DNA of 64,000 bases. It comes from Ancylomarina longa. GTDB taxonomy: Bacteria > Bacteroidota > Bacteroidia > Bacteroidales > Marinifilaceae. The DNA lies in assembly GCF_003996985.1 (NCBI RefSeq), contig NZ_RJJX01000008.1, positions 62,001 through 126,000 of the forward strand. Reading direction: 5' to 3'. Made by a program: the position numbers and the translations under genes. The notes beneath the pieces are model-generated. The model had not been told where the DNA came from, did not search any database, and was given only the letters and a program-made list of their open reading frames with translations. Positions 1-8,942 of this stretch are shown piece by piece; positions within the stretch are counted from its first letter, which is position 1, and each line of letters begins with the position of its first letter.

Positions 1-695
1 TGCAGGCAAAAGGAGCGGATTTGATTGTTTTACCTGAGCTGGCTAATTCCGGTTACAATTTTGAGTCGAAATTGCAGGCAATGGAATTTTCTGAAACCGC
101 CGAGGAAAGTATTTATTTAGAATTTTTACAGAAGCAATGTAAGGAGTATAATTTCGTGATTGCTTCAGGATTTCTTGAACGAGAAGCCGTGGATTTGTAT
201 AATTCAGCCATTATAATTGATACAAATGGCATCATTGGGAAATATAGAAAGCTTCATCTTTTTATGAAGGAAAAGCTGATTTTTAAAGCTGGAAATTTAG
301 GCCTTCCAATTTTTGAGTTGAATGGTGTTAAAATAGGTATGTTGGTGTGTTTTGATTGGATGTTTCCAGAGGTTTGGCGAAAAATGGCGCTGAAAGGTGT
401 TGATTTAATATTACATCCATCTAATTTAGTATTGCCTTATGCCCAGACTGTTATTCCATCTTATGCTTTATTAAATCGTATTTTTATTGCAACAGCAAAT
501 CGAATTGGACTCGAAAAAGAATTAAAATTTACAGGACAATCGGTCATCGTTAATACAAGGGGAGAGATTCTGTCTCGTGCATCACAATCTGAAAGTATTT
601 TAATTGCTGATATAAATCCTCTTGAAGCACGAAATAAAAAAATAACTCCTTTAAATGATGCATTTGAAGATAGAAGAACTGATATATATGAATAA
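1..695 (+). CDS. Carbon-nitrogen hydrolase (nitrilase superfamily), 5' partial
   Basis: The gene is cut by the left edge; its frame is open from base 3, so the TTG at 21 is internal. The Glu-Lys-Cys triad of the nitrilase fold is visible: Glu in LPELANSGY at the start, Lys in KYRKLHLF about 75 residues on, and Cys in VCFDWMFPE about residue 110. Such enzymes hydrolyse amides or nitriles in the cytoplasm; the substrate cannot be read from the sequence (omega-amidase-like or N-carbamoyl amidase-like are options). The stop overlaps the start of the next gene, which suggests translational coupling. Confidence 0.85.
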   Translation, partial: QAKGADLIVLPELANSGYNFESKLQAMEFSETAEESIYLEFLQKQCKEYNFVIASGFLEREAVDLYNSAIIIDTNGIIGKYRKLHLFMKEKLIFKAGNLGLPIFELNGVKIGMLVCFDWMFPEVWRKMALKGVDLILHPSNLVLPYAQTVIPSYALLNRIFIATANRIGLEKELKFTGQSVIVNTRGEILSRASQSESILIADINPLEARNKKITPLNDAFEDRRTDIYE

Positions 696-1245
696 AATGA
701 ATCAATCCATAGAGGTAGCTAAGAAGAAGGTTAGAAAAGAGATTAAATCAATTAAGGAGACTTATTCTTATCCTCAAAAAAAAGAAATGTCACAACCGAT
801 ATTGGATATGCTTGAACAGTTACCTGAGTTTATTCAAGCAAAAACGATAATGCTTTACTGGTCTATGAAAGATGAGGTATATACCCATGAGTTTGTGAGC
901 AAATGGGCTCAAAAGAAAAAAGTGATACTTCCTTCGGTGAAAGGGAATACTTTGGATTTAAAGGTTTTTCAAGGTCTTGATAATCTAATTGAAGGGGAAA
1001 ATTATGGAATTCCTGAGCCAGAAGGTTCTATTTTTATGGAAGAAGATGAAATAGATTTAATTATAATTCCCGGTGTTGCGTTTGATAAGGATAACAATCG
1101 TATGGGAAGAGGAAAAGCATATTACGATAGATTATTGAATTCACTTAGTGCTTATAAAGTTGGTGTTTGTTTTCAGTTTCAGGTTTTGGATCATATCCCA
1201 GTTGATGAGCACGATATTAGAATGGATTGTGTTTTATATCAATAA
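688..1245 (+). CDS. 5-formyltetrahydrofolate cyclo-ligase
   Basis: This enzyme converts 5-formyl-THF to 5,10-methenyl-THF using ATP in one-carbon metabolism. The family signature GxGxGYYDR appears as RMGRGKAYYDR near the C-terminus, and the N-terminus has the usual Lys/Arg-rich helix (AKKKVRKEIK). I chose the ATG at 688 (MNKMNQS), which overlaps the preceding stop codon, over the in-frame ATG at 655, because it gives 185 residues, normal for the family, and removes an odd leader. It is the last gene before a strong bidirectional terminator. Confidence 0.9.
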   Translation: MNKMNQSIEVAKKKVRKEIKSIKETYSYPQKKEMSQPILDMLEQLPEFIQAKTIMLYWSMKDEVYTHEFVSKWAQKKKVILPSVKGNTLDLKVFQGLDNLIEGENYGIPEPEGSIFMEEDEIDLIIIPGVAFDKDNNRMGRGKAYYDRLLNSLSAYKVGVCFQFQVLDHIPVDEHDIRMDCVLYQ

Positions 1246-1276
1246 AAAAAGCCAGTGCATTATACACTGGCTTTTT
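1246..1276. terminator. Bidirectional intrinsic terminator
   Basis: A 12-bp stem (AAAAAGCCAGTG paired with CACTGGCTTTTT) around a 7-nt loop lies between the convergent cyclo-ligase and ferredoxin genes. A/T runs on both sides let it work on both strands. Confidence 0.85.
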
Positions 1277-1295
1277 AATATCGTGAAATTTACGA

Positions 1296-1466
1296 TTATT
1301 CTGCGTGAATAGCTTCTACTGGACAAGCATCAGCGCAAGTACCACAATCAGTACAAAGATCAGCGTTAATCATATAATGCTCATCACCCATAGAGATAGC
1401 TTCAACAGGACATTCTCCTTCACAAGAACCGCATGAAATGCAGTCATCGTTAATTACGTAAGCCAT
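1296..1466 (-). CDS. 2[4Fe-4S] ferredoxin (56 aa)
   Basis: A short gene read on the minus strand: it starts MAYVINDDCISCG and ends EAIHAE. Two CxxCxxCxxxCP motifs (Cys 9, 12, 15, 19 and 38, 41, 44, 48) make it a bacterial-type 2[4Fe-4S] ferredoxin, a small cytoplasmic electron carrier, for example for pyruvate:ferredoxin oxidoreductase or hydrogenase. It is transcribed alone, with a TACATTTG -7 box upstream and the shared terminator just downstream. The partner enzyme is not in the window. Confidence 0.93.
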   Translation of the reverse strand: MAYVINDDCISCGSCEGECPVEAISMGDEHYMINADLCTDCGTCADACPVEAIHAE

Positions 1467-1496
1467 TTTTTTAAATTTTTAGTGTTAATACTAGGA

Positions 1497-1527
1497 CAAA
1501 TGTAATATCATATTTTAAATGGTGAAA
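1497..1527 (-). promoter_or_regulatory. Probable Bacteroidota-type promoter of the ferredoxin gene
   Basis: Read on the minus strand, TACATTTG (TAnnTTTG -7 box, 1497-1504) lies 31 bp before the ferredoxin ATG, with a weak TTTC -33 element 19 bp further upstream. The -33 element deviates from TTTG, so confidence is moderate. Confidence 0.4.
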
Positions 1528-1668
1528 TAAATTGTGGTAGAATTTTATTATTTTAAAACAGATTAAATAATGAACGATAAGAATTTATTTTTGAGTAATT
1601 TTTCTTAATTGTCAGTATAAGAAATTGTTATATCTATATTGTTAGCTTTTTGAATAATAAAAAAGCAT

Positions 1669-2850
1669 CTAATTATTTAGAAATGAGATCGCCAGCCAAG
1701 CCATTACACTCATAGATGTTTCCAAAGCTTCTTCATTAGCTTCAAAATTGGCAGTATGTAAAGATCCATCTTTTTCTGATTTAACACCAAACCTATAAAA
1801 GGTAGCTGGATATTTCTGAGAATAAAACCCAAAATCTTCGGTTGTCATTCTAATATCCATGTTTACAACTTTATCTTCGCCCAAGAGTTCTATGGCATTT
1901 TGCTTAGCTAAATCTGTGAATTGATCATTATTAACCAAAAAAGGATAACCATGTTTAATTGTTACTTCGCATTCTGCTCCCATGCCTTTTGCTGTTGATT
2001 GAGCAATATTGGTAATCAATTCCTTCGCTTTGGCTCTCCACTCTTCATCCATTGTACGAAAGGTTCCTTCAATACTAACCTCTGAAGGGATAATATTAGT
2101 AGCGCCGTTTGCGATCACTTTTCCAAAAGATAGAACTGTTGGAATTCTAGCATCACAATGCCTGCTAACAATTTGTTGCAAGGCAACAATAATATGGGAA
2201 GCAATAAGGACATTATCTGTACATTTGTGAGGCATGGCGGCATGCCCTCCTTTACCTTTTACAGTCAGGTATATTTCGTCTCCGGAAGCCATATACATTC
2301 CGGAACGAAAACCAACCTTTCCACATGGCATATCTGGTAAAACATGTTGGCCTAAAACCCATTCTGGCTCAGGTTGCAAGGCTCCTTCTTCCATCATTAA
2401 ACGTGCTCCTCCGGGTAGTAACTCTTCTCCTGGTTGAAAAATCAGTAAAATGGTACCTTCCCATTTTTCCTTGAACTGATTCAGAATTTTTGCAGTACCT
2501 AATAAACTTGCCATATGCATGTCGTGACCACAAGCATGCATTATTCCTGAATTTTTAGAGCGAAACTTATTTTCTGGATTTTCATCGATTGGTAGTGCGT
2601 CCATATCAGATCGTAAGGCAATTACTCTTTTTTCGGGATTTTCACCCTTAATTGTACCAATAATTCCAGTCTTTACAAAACCAGTTTGATAAGGAATACC
2701 ATATTTGTCTAACAGGGTTTGTATGAATTTAGATGTTTCAAATTCCTGGAAAGATAATTCCGGATTAGCATGAAGGTGTGCTCTAATTTCTTTTATTTCA
2801 GAATTGATAGAGGCAGCAAATTCCTTTATCTTGGTTTTTAATTCTTGCAT
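1669..2850 (-). CDS. M20 family metallo-amidohydrolase (N-acyl amino acid / hippurate hydrolase type)
   Basis: A 393-residue cytoplasmic di-metal amidohydrolase of the M20D/AmhX-IAA-Leu hydrolase group. Metal and catalytic motifs are HACGHDMH (Cys107, His109), GEELLPGG (Glu142/143), GQHVLPD (His169), and a dimerisation-domain GGHAAMPH; a late MTTEDFGFYS supplies the last Glu. The family releases amino acids from N-acyl conjugates; the exact substrate is unknown. Length and motif order are intact. The TSUP permease ends up upstream on the same strand with a 23-bp gap, so the two probably form an operon. Confidence 0.9.
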   Translation of the reverse strand: MQELKTKIKEFAASINSEIKEIRAHLHANPELSFQEFETSKFIQTLLDKYGIPYQTGFVKTGIIGTIKGENPEKRVIALRSDMDALPIDENPENKFRSKNSGIMHACGHDMHMASLLGTAKILNQFKEKWEGTILLIFQPGEELLPGGARLMMEEGALQPEPEWVLGQHVLPDMPCGKVGFRSGMYMASGDEIYLTVKGKGGHAAMPHKCTDNVLIASHIIVALQQIVSRHCDARIPTVLSFGKVIANGATNIIPSEVSIEGTFRTMDEEWRAKAKELITNIAQSTAKGMGAECEVTIKHGYPFLVNNDQFTDLAKQNAIELLGEDKVVNMDIRMTTEDFGFYSQKYPATFYRFGVKSEKDGSLHTANFEANEEALETSMSVMAWLAISFLNN

Positions 2851-2873
2851 ATCTTAATGATAATAATCTGAGT

Positions 2874-3236
2874 TTATTTTTCAAAAATCATTTTTAAAGC
2901 TACAAATAACATAAATGCTCCAAATATTTTTTTTAATATTTTATCCGGAAGACTTACCGAAATCATAGAACCAAAATAAGCGCCAATGACAAAAGCAATG
3001 GTTAGGATTAAAGCAACTTTTATGTCAACATACCCACTTTTATAATAGTTGTATGCTGCCAGGATTCCTATAGGAGGTAGCATAAAAGCAATACTTGTTC
3101 CTTGTGCCTGATGTTGATTGAATCCTAAAATGAAAATAAGGGCTGGTACAATAACAATTCCACCACCAACTCCAAGTGTACCACCAACTATACCTGCTAT
3201 TAACCCCATAGCCAATAAAAGTAAAAATTCCTGCAT
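2874..3236 (-). CDS. Half-size TSUP (TauE/SafE) family permease
   Basis: A 120-residue membrane protein with the glycine-rich TauE/SafE start (GLIAGIVGGTLGVGGG) and about four transmembrane helices. Full-length family members have about 250 residues and two such repeats, so this is a single-repeat protein that would have to dimerise. It is not an obvious fragment: it has its own ATG and a clean stop. Family members export or import sulfite, sulfoacetate or other organic anions. Its position upstream of the M20 hydrolase suggests co-transcription. Confidence 0.8.
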   Translation of the reverse strand: MQEFLLLLAMGLIAGIVGGTLGVGGGIVIVPALIFILGFNQHQAQGTSIAFMLPPIGILAAYNYYKSGYVDIKVALILTIAFVIGAYFGSMISVSLPDKILKKIFGAFMLFVALKMIFEK

Positions 3237-3546
3237 TGTTATAAAAATAAGTGATTTCTATACAAATCTAGCAATAGTTTACATTCAATTAATATTGTCG
3301 TTAAAATATAAAAAGTGCTATGTATTCTATACAGAGTTGTGTGTAATGATAAATTTACAAAAATAAAATGCTAAAGATAAGATAGAGGGAAATGGGGTGG
3401 AAGGATAATTTCAAATGATTCGGTAAGTTTTTTTGTTAAAAATGTTTAATTTTGGGAATTTTGCAAAAATCTTAAGCTGAAATTGTAAACTCTTTAATTA
3501 CTTTGTCGTAAGAAACAAAAGTTGATAATAAAAATTGAAAATTGTT
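3237..3546. promoter_or_regulatory. Divergent intergenic region with candidate promoter
   Basis: 310 bp between the divergent permease and DUF1573 genes. TAATTTTG at 3447-3454 fits the TAnnTTTG -7 box for the rightward gene, though no good -33 TTTG lies at the usual distance. Nothing else stands out. Confidence 0.35.
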
Positions 3547-4647
3547 ATGAATAAACGGATGATTTTTTTGTTGGTAGCTGCTATTTGGGGAGGTTCTCTT
3601 CTTGCAACTGCTCAAAATACAAAACCAGTAATGAAATTTGATTCTAAGGATTTTGACTTTGGAACTTTTAAGGAAGAGCAGGGGAAAGTGTCCTATTCTT
3701 TCGAATTTATTAATACGGGTAACCAACCAATTATTATAAATCAGGTGCGTTCCTCCTGTGGGTGTACAACGCCTGATTGGAGTAAACAGCCTGTTGCTCC
3801 AGGTCAAAAAGGGTATGTTAAAGCAACCTTCGATCCCAAAAATCGTCCGGGACCATTTAATAAATCAATAACGGTAACCGCAAATACGAATCCAGCAATT
3901 ACTATATTAAGAATTAAAGGAAGTGTTATTGCAAGGGTAAAAACGATTAAAGATCTTTATCCAAGAGAAATGGCTGGTTTGCGATTAACCAATAATCATT
4001 TGTCCTTTACAAAGGTTAAGAACACAGAAATAAAAGAAGCATCACTAGAAGTATATAATGAAAGTGACGGTGCAATTACTCTTGGATTTAAACGAATGCC
4101 GGCACATTTAAATATTAAAATGGTTCCTGCTGAATTAAAAGCAAAACAAAAAGGAAAAATTGTAGCTACATACAATGCAAGCAAGAAAAATGATTGGGGA
4201 TTTGTGATTGATTATTTGGATGTATTAATTAATGGACAATATAAACCAGGACAAAGACTCACCGTAAGTGCAAATATCGTTGAAGATTTTGCTGCGTTAA
4301 GTGATGCTGAAAAAGCAGTTGCACCTAAAATTGAATTTCCTGAAAAAGTATTCGATTTTGGTCAATTAACACAGGGAGAAAAAGCAAATCACACTTTTAT
4401 TTTAAAAAATTCCGGAAAATCAGATTTGATTATTAGAAAAACAAAAGCTTCTTGTGGATGTACTGCTATTGCTCCTGCTACTAAAATTATTAAAGCCGGT
4501 GAAGAGACAGAATTAAAGGTTGTTTTTAATTCAAGAGGAAAAAGAGGAAGGCAAAATAAATTAATTACCGTAATAACTAATGATCCTGCTGAGTCAGCAG
4601 TTCGTTTGAGAGTTACAGGAAATGTGATTATGCCAAAAATAAATTAA
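3547..4647 (+). CDS. Secreted protein with two DUF1573 domains
   Basis: 366 residues. The ATG at 3547 starts a clear signal peptide (MNKRMIFLLVAAIWGG...ATAQ), so the upstream TTG at 3535 is not needed. Two DUF1573 (ASH-like, immunoglobulin-fold) domains follow, at about residues 30-130 and 265-360, each with the family hallmark SCGCT (SSCGCTTPDW and ASCGCTAIAP). A third, less typical beta domain lies between them. Such proteins are abundant in Bacteroidota envelopes; no enzymatic role is known. It is followed by an intrinsic terminator, so it is monocistronic. Confidence 0.88.
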   Translation: MNKRMIFLLVAAIWGGSLLATAQNTKPVMKFDSKDFDFGTFKEEQGKVSYSFEFINTGNQPIIINQVRSSCGCTTPDWSKQPVAPGQKGYVKATFDPKNRPGPFNKSITVTANTNPAITILRIKGSVIARVKTIKDLYPREMAGLRLTNNHLSFTKVKNTEIKEASLEVYNESDGAITLGFKRMPAHLNIKMVPAELKAKQKGKIVATYNASKKNDWGFVIDYLDVLINGQYKPGQRLTVSANIVEDFAALSDAEKAVAPKIEFPEKVFDFGQLTQGEKANHTFILKNSGKSDLIIRKTKASCGCTAIAPATKIIKAGEETELKVVFNSRGKRGRQNKLITVITNDPAESAVRLRVTGNVIMPKIN

Positions 4648-4669
4648 AAATTAATCTAAAAAGATATTG

Positions 4670-4702
4670 AAAAGGGTGTCCAAAATTGGATGCCCTTTTT
4701 TA
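4670..4702 (+). terminator. Intrinsic terminator after the DUF1573 gene
   Basis: Stem AAAAGGGTGTCC / GGATGCCCTTTT (12 bp with two G-T pairs) around a 6-nt loop, followed by a T run. Confidence 0.85.
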
Positions 4703-4798
4703 TTGCTGACAAACATATGTATTTTTGTTGATCTATGGTAAAACCATACTTGTGAAATTTATAACTTCGCAATCAAAATCTATTTGAAAATTTGAATC

Positions 4799-5929
4799 AT
4801 GTCTGATAAACTCAAAAATAAAAATTCACATATAGAGAATGATCCGACCTATAAAGGATTGCAGGTAAATTCTGGAATAAGTCAGCCTCCATCTATTAAT
4901 CCAAAAATATTGGAAAGATTAAAAAAGGCAAAGCGAAAGAAATATTCTGTTGATGATTACGTAAAAGGAATATTGAATGGAGATCGTGCAATTTTGAGTC
5001 AAGCAATTACGCTGATCGAAAGTTCAAAATTTGAACATCAAAAAGTAGCACAAGATATTATTGAAAGGTGTTTGCCTTATTCTGGTAAATCAGTTCGGAT
5101 AGGTATAACAGGAGTGCCGGGAGCTGGGAAGAGTACGTTTATTGAAGCCTTTGGAAAACATGTTACCAGTCAGGGAAATCATTTAGCAGTTCTTGCCATT
5201 GATCCAAGTAGTGAAAGAAGTAAGGGGAGTATTTTAGGAGATAAAACGCGGATGGAGGAATTGTCGGTGGATGCTCATGCGTATATCCGACCTTCGCCAT
5301 CTGCAGGATCCTTGGGTGGAGTTGCACGTAAAACAAGAGAGAGTTTAATTCTATGTGAAGCAGCCGGCTTTGATACAATTTTAATTGAGACAGTAGGTGT
5401 TGGTCAATCGGAAACAGCAGTTCACTCTATGGTTGATTTCTTTTTGTTGATTAAGATTGCTGGAGCGGGCGATGAACTGCAGGGAATTAAGAGAGGAATA
5501 ATGGAAATGGCAGATGCTATTTCTATTAATAAAGCAGATGGAAATAATATCCATAAAGCTCAGCTTGCCAGAGTTCAATTTCAAAATGCTTTGCATTTAT
5601 TTCCGCCGTCTCCTTCTGGTTGGACACCAAAGGTGCTTACATGTTCCTCTGTAGAAAAAACTGGAATTGATATAATTTGGAATACAATTATGGATTATTG
5701 TAGTCACACGCAACAGAATGGTTACTTCGATCAACGAAGAAGTGAACAAGCTAAGTATTGGATGTATGAGACTATCAATGAACAGTTAAGAGATGGTTTT
5801 TATCATCAGGATGCTGTAAAAAAACAGGTTGCTGATTTTGAAGAAAAAGTTTTGAATGATGAGATGAGCTCTTTCGTTGCCGCATTTAAATTGTTGAATA
5901 CTTATTTTGATGAAATTAAAAAGAAATAA
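4799..5929 (+). CDS. meaB: Methylmalonyl-CoA mutase-associated GTPase MeaB
   Basis: 376 residues. MeaB is a G3E-family P-loop GTPase chaperone that gates adenosylcobalamin loading and protects methylmalonyl-CoA mutase. Seen: Walker A GVPGAGKST (105-113), the ETVGVGQSE switch motif (197-205) and the NKAD guanine-specificity motif (244-247). The N-terminal extension of about 45 residues is charged and probably flexible. The mutase itself (mutA/mutB) is not in the window. Together with cbiZ near 63 kb it shows that the organism uses cobalamin. Confidence 0.92.
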   Translation: MSDKLKNKNSHIENDPTYKGLQVNSGISQPPSINPKILERLKKAKRKKYSVDDYVKGILNGDRAILSQAITLIESSKFEHQKVAQDIIERCLPYSGKSVRIGITGVPGAGKSTFIEAFGKHVTSQGNHLAVLAIDPSSERSKGSILGDKTRMEELSVDAHAYIRPSPSAGSLGGVARKTRESLILCEAAGFDTILIETVGVGQSETAVHSMVDFFLLIKIAGAGDELQGIKRGIMEMADAISINKADGNNIHKAQLARVQFQNALHLFPPSPSGWTPKVLTCSSVEKTGIDIIWNTIMDYCSHTQQNGYFDQRRSEQAKYWMYETINEQLRDGFYHQDAVKKQVADFEEKVLNDEMSSFVAAFKLLNTYFDEIKKK

Positions 5930-6025
5930 TAAATTTTACAGTTTAACTGATTTTTTTTCGATTATCGGGATAATTTGGTAGTTTTAATTCTTTGTAAAAT
6001 TTAATACACCCAAAATACTTGTAAA

Positions 6026-7120
6026 ATGAAAAGAATATTTGTAGCAATTAGTGCTCTTGGCCTTTTGTTTGCTTCTTGTAATCAAGTGGATCAATACAAA
6101 TTAACAGGACATGTGGAAGGCATGCAGAATGGTAAAGTGTATTTGTCTAAATTACAGGATAATGAATTGGTGAAGATCGATTCGGTAGATTATACAGATG
6201 GCGCTTTCCATCTTGAAGGGAAAGTAGATCAGCCAGATTTGTATTTTATTGAATTACAAGGAGAGAGAACTCCAATTCAATTCTTTCTTGAAAATTCTAA
6301 AATTACGATTGATGCTAATCTTGAAAATTTAAGAGCAGCAACAGTAGTGGGATCTGCAAATCAAGATGTTTATAATTTGTTTAGAGATTCTCAGAAGTCT
6401 TTTCAGGAAAAGCAACAGGGATTGATACAGCAATATCAAAAAGCAAATCAGAATAAAGATCAAGTACAAATGGATTCTATACGAAATGCATTTGATAAAA
6501 TTGAATCAAGTAAAAATACTGCTAGTAAAGAATTCATAAAAGCAAACTCGACTTCAATTGTGACTGGTTTTATTGCTTATAGATTGTCTATGGGTATGGA
6601 AGCATCTGAAATGGAGAAGGTCTATAATCTTTTAGATGAAAGTGTGAGAAGTTCTAAGTATGCTTTAAAAATAAAGGAGAAAATGGAGTTATTAAAGAAG
6701 GTGGCTGTTGGACAAGTTGCTCCGGATTTTACTTTAAATACTCCGGAAGGAACTCCATTAAGCCTATCTTCTCTAAAAGGGAAAGTGGTTGTGATTGATT
6801 TTTGGGCTTCATGGTGCGGTCCTTGCAGAAGAGAAAATCCGCATATGGTAGAGACGTATAATAAGTTACATGAAAAAGGGGTTGAATTTTTAGGGGTTTC
6901 TTTGGATAAAAATAAAGATGCTTGGTTAAAAGCTATTTCAGACGATGGATTAGTTTGGGATCATGTATCGGATCTTAAATATTGGAATTCAGCTGCAGCA
7001 AAAATGTATGGAATTAACGGTATTCCTGCAACAGTTTTGATTGATCAGAATGGAGTTATTGTTGCAAAGAAGATTTTTGGTGAAGAATTAAAAACTGCTA
7101 TTGAAAAATTGGTGCAATAA
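6026..7120 (+). CDS. TlpA-like thiol-disulfide oxidoreductase lipoprotein with DUF4369 domain
   Basis: 364 residues. A lipoprotein signal (LLFASC, Cys18) is followed by an N-terminal DUF4369 beta domain (about 22-115), a helical linker rich in Gln/Lys (about 115-220) and a C-terminal thioredoxin fold with the active site WCGPC (Cys264, Cys267). The protein should sit in the periplasm, membrane-anchored, and reduce or shuffle disulfides, for example in cytochrome maturation. The same domain layout is very common in Bacteroidota. It is flanked by its own terminator. Confidence 0.9.
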   Translation: MKRIFVAISALGLLFASCNQVDQYKLTGHVEGMQNGKVYLSKLQDNELVKIDSVDYTDGAFHLEGKVDQPDLYFIELQGERTPIQFFLENSKITIDANLENLRAATVVGSANQDVYNLFRDSQKSFQEKQQGLIQQYQKANQNKDQVQMDSIRNAFDKIESSKNTASKEFIKANSTSIVTGFIAYRLSMGMEASEMEKVYNLLDESVRSSKYALKIKEKMELLKKVAVGQVAPDFTLNTPEGTPLSLSSLKGKVVVIDFWASWCGPCRRENPHMVETYNKLHEKGVEFLGVSLDKNKDAWLKAISDDGLVWDHVSDLKYWNSAAAKMYGINGIPATVLIDQNGVIVAKKIFGEELKTAIEKLVQ

Positions 7121-7143
7121 ATTTTTGCTAGATGTAGGTTATT

Positions 7144-7190
7144 TGTCCGGTAGAATGAAGCTGAAATCTTTTATCTATCGGACATTTTTT
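7144..7190 (+). terminator. Intrinsic terminator after the TlpA-like gene
   Basis: TGTCCGGTAGA pairs with TCTATCGGACA (one G-T pair) around a 19-nt loop and is followed by six T. Confidence 0.75.
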
Positions 7191-7228
7191 GTTAAGTAAT
7201 TTGATTTTTATTAAATTCCGTTAATATC

Positions 7229-7258
7229 TTTGAGAAATCAAAAAAACATCTATTTTTG
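7229..7258 (+). promoter_or_regulatory. Bacteroidota-type promoter of the znu operon
   Basis: TTTG (7229-7232), an 18-bp spacer, then TATTTTTG (7251-7258) match the -33 TTTG / -7 TAnnTTTG consensus of the main Bacteroidota sigma factor. The start codon lies 41 bp downstream of the -7 box. No clear Zur palindrome is visible. Confidence 0.6.
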
Positions 7259-7298
7259 TTATTTGAATTAAATCTAAATAAACAACACAAAATAACGA

Positions 7299-8189
7299 AT
7301 GCGATTACTGAATATATTCTTTCTGATTTTGCTTTGTAGCGCTTTTTCATGTCAACAAAAGAAAATGGAGAAGAAGGAAAATGTACTTACAGTGAGTATA
7401 CTACCTCAAAAATTTTTTATTGAGCAAATTGCAGGCGACGATTTCCATGTTAATGTTTTAATACCACCTGGAGCTAGTCCCGCAACTTATGAGCCTACAC
7501 CACTACAGATGACTAAGATTAGCCATTCCATGGCATATTTTAGAATAGGTCACATCCCTTTTGAAGAAGCATGGTGTGATAAAATTATTGAATCCGCAGG
7601 TGATATAAAAGTGTTCGATCTATCGGGAGATGTAAAGCTGATTAAAAATCAAGGCCATCATCATGGTGATCATTTTCACGAGGAAGGAATTGATCCACAT
7701 ATATGGTCTTCACCTAAAACCGTTGAGAAGATTGTGCAACGATTATATCTGGATTTGGTCCAATTAAAGCCAAATAATCAGAAAAAATATGAAGCAAATT
7801 TAAATATATTTTTGGGTAAGATTCGAGACTTAGATATATTGGCAACCAAGGAGTTTAATGGTGAGAACATGAAAGCATTTATGATTTTTCATCCTGCTCT
7901 ATCTTATCTTGCCAGAGATTATGGCTTGAAACAAATTCCTATTGAGATGGAAGGAAAAGAGCCATCACCTGCCTATATGCAGCATTTGGTGATGGAAGCA
8001 CGAGAATATAATATCAAGACTATATTTATTCAAAAGCAATTTAATAAAGAGAATGCCGAAACATTGGCAAGGGAAATAGGAGCTAAGGTTGTTGCGATTG
8101 ATCCCTTGTCGGAAAATTGGTTGATGGAGATGGAAAACATTATTCGTCAATTAAACGGGAATGGGAATGTGAAAAATTCTGAATTGTAA
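7299..8189 (+). CDS. znuA: Zinc ABC transporter substrate-binding lipoprotein (ZnuA-like)
   Basis: 296 residues with a lipobox (SAFSC, Cys18). It captures Zn2+ (possibly Mn2+) outside the inner membrane. The cluster A-I fold is supported by DPHIW, FHPALSYLARDYGL and a His-rich loop, GHHHGDHFH, typical of zinc binders. The position that usually carries the first metal His (PxGASPHxYEPTP) is Ala here (GASPATYEPTP), so the metal site must differ from the E. coli one. It starts a three-gene operon with the ATPase and permease (10- and 2-bp gaps). Confidence 0.88.
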   Translation: MRLLNIFFLILLCSAFSCQQKKMEKKENVLTVSILPQKFFIEQIAGDDFHVNVLIPPGASPATYEPTPLQMTKISHSMAYFRIGHIPFEEAWCDKIIESAGDIKVFDLSGDVKLIKNQGHHHGDHFHEEGIDPHIWSSPKTVEKIVQRLYLDLVQLKPNNQKKYEANLNIFLGKIRDLDILATKEFNGENMKAFMIFHPALSYLARDYGLKQIPIEMEGKEPSPAYMQHLVMEAREYNIKTIFIQKQFNKENAETLAREIGAKVVAIDPLSENWLMEMENIIRQLNGNGNVKNSEL

Positions 8190-8199
8190 TAGGAAACAG

Positions 8200-8940
8200 A
8201 TGAATACATTATTGGAATTAAAATCTGTAAATTATGCCTACGATCATAAAATCGTACTCAGAGATGTGAATCTAAAAATCAGAGAGAATGATTTTTTAGG
8301 AATCATTGGACCTAATGGTGGCGGAAAAACAACCTTATTAAAAATTGTAGTTGGATTGCTTAAACCGATGAGCGGAGAGATCATTGCAAGAGATGGAGAT
8401 AATAGCCGAATTGGTTATTTGCCTCAAATCAACCAAATTGATAAAAAATTTCCTATTTCGGTTTTGGACGTTGTTCTTTCTGGTTTAATGTCACACAAGA
8501 AATTATTTGGCCGATATACATTGCAAAATCGTGAAAAAGCAGAGGCTTTAATGTCTCGTATTGGCATTGAGCATTTGAAGAATAAAAATATAGGTGAACT
8601 TTCGGGAGGACAACTGCAACGTGTATTTTTGTGTAGAGCTATTGTTACTGATCCTCATCTTTTGATTTTGGATGAGCCAGATACCTACGTGGATCAAAAT
8701 TTCGAAGGAGAATTGTATGAGATATTGGATCAATTAAATAAACAGATGGCTATTATCATCGTTTCTCATGATGTTGGTACAATTTTTTCTCATGTAAAAA
8801 CAATTGCTTGTGTTAATAAAACCCTTTGCTATCACGATTCTAATATTATCTCCTCAGAACAATTAAAGGCATATAATTGTCCTATCGATTTAATTACTCA
8901 CGGAGAAGTTCCTCATCGGGTATTAAAACATCATCACTAA
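8200..8940 (+). CDS. znuC: Zinc ABC transporter ATP-binding protein (ZnuC-like)
   Basis: 246 residues, a complete ABC ATPase: Walker A GPNGGGKTT (37-45), signature LSGGQLQR, Walker B LLILDEPDTYVD and a switch His in IIVSHDVGT. The C-terminus ends in a His-rich tail (HRVLKHHH) that may bind the transported metal. It powers import through the permease encoded next. The gene lies between the binding protein and the permease with a 2-bp gap to the latter. Confidence 0.92.
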   Translation: MNTLLELKSVNYAYDHKIVLRDVNLKIRENDFLGIIGPNGGGKTTLLKIVVGLLKPMSGEIIARDGDNSRIGYLPQINQIDKKFPISVLDVVLSGLMSHKKLFGRYTLQNREKAEALMSRIGIEHLKNKNIGELSGGQLQRVFLCRAIVTDPHLLILDEPDTYVDQNFEGELYEILDQLNKQMAIIIVSHDVGTIFSHVKTIACVNKTLCYHDSNIISSEQLKAYNCPIDLITHGEVPHRVLKHHH

Positions 8941-8942
8941 TT

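Noticed and set aside
3472-3807. Minus-strand open frame opposite the DUF1573 gene start
   Set aside because: It lies antisense to a well-supported signal peptide and has no start context or family.
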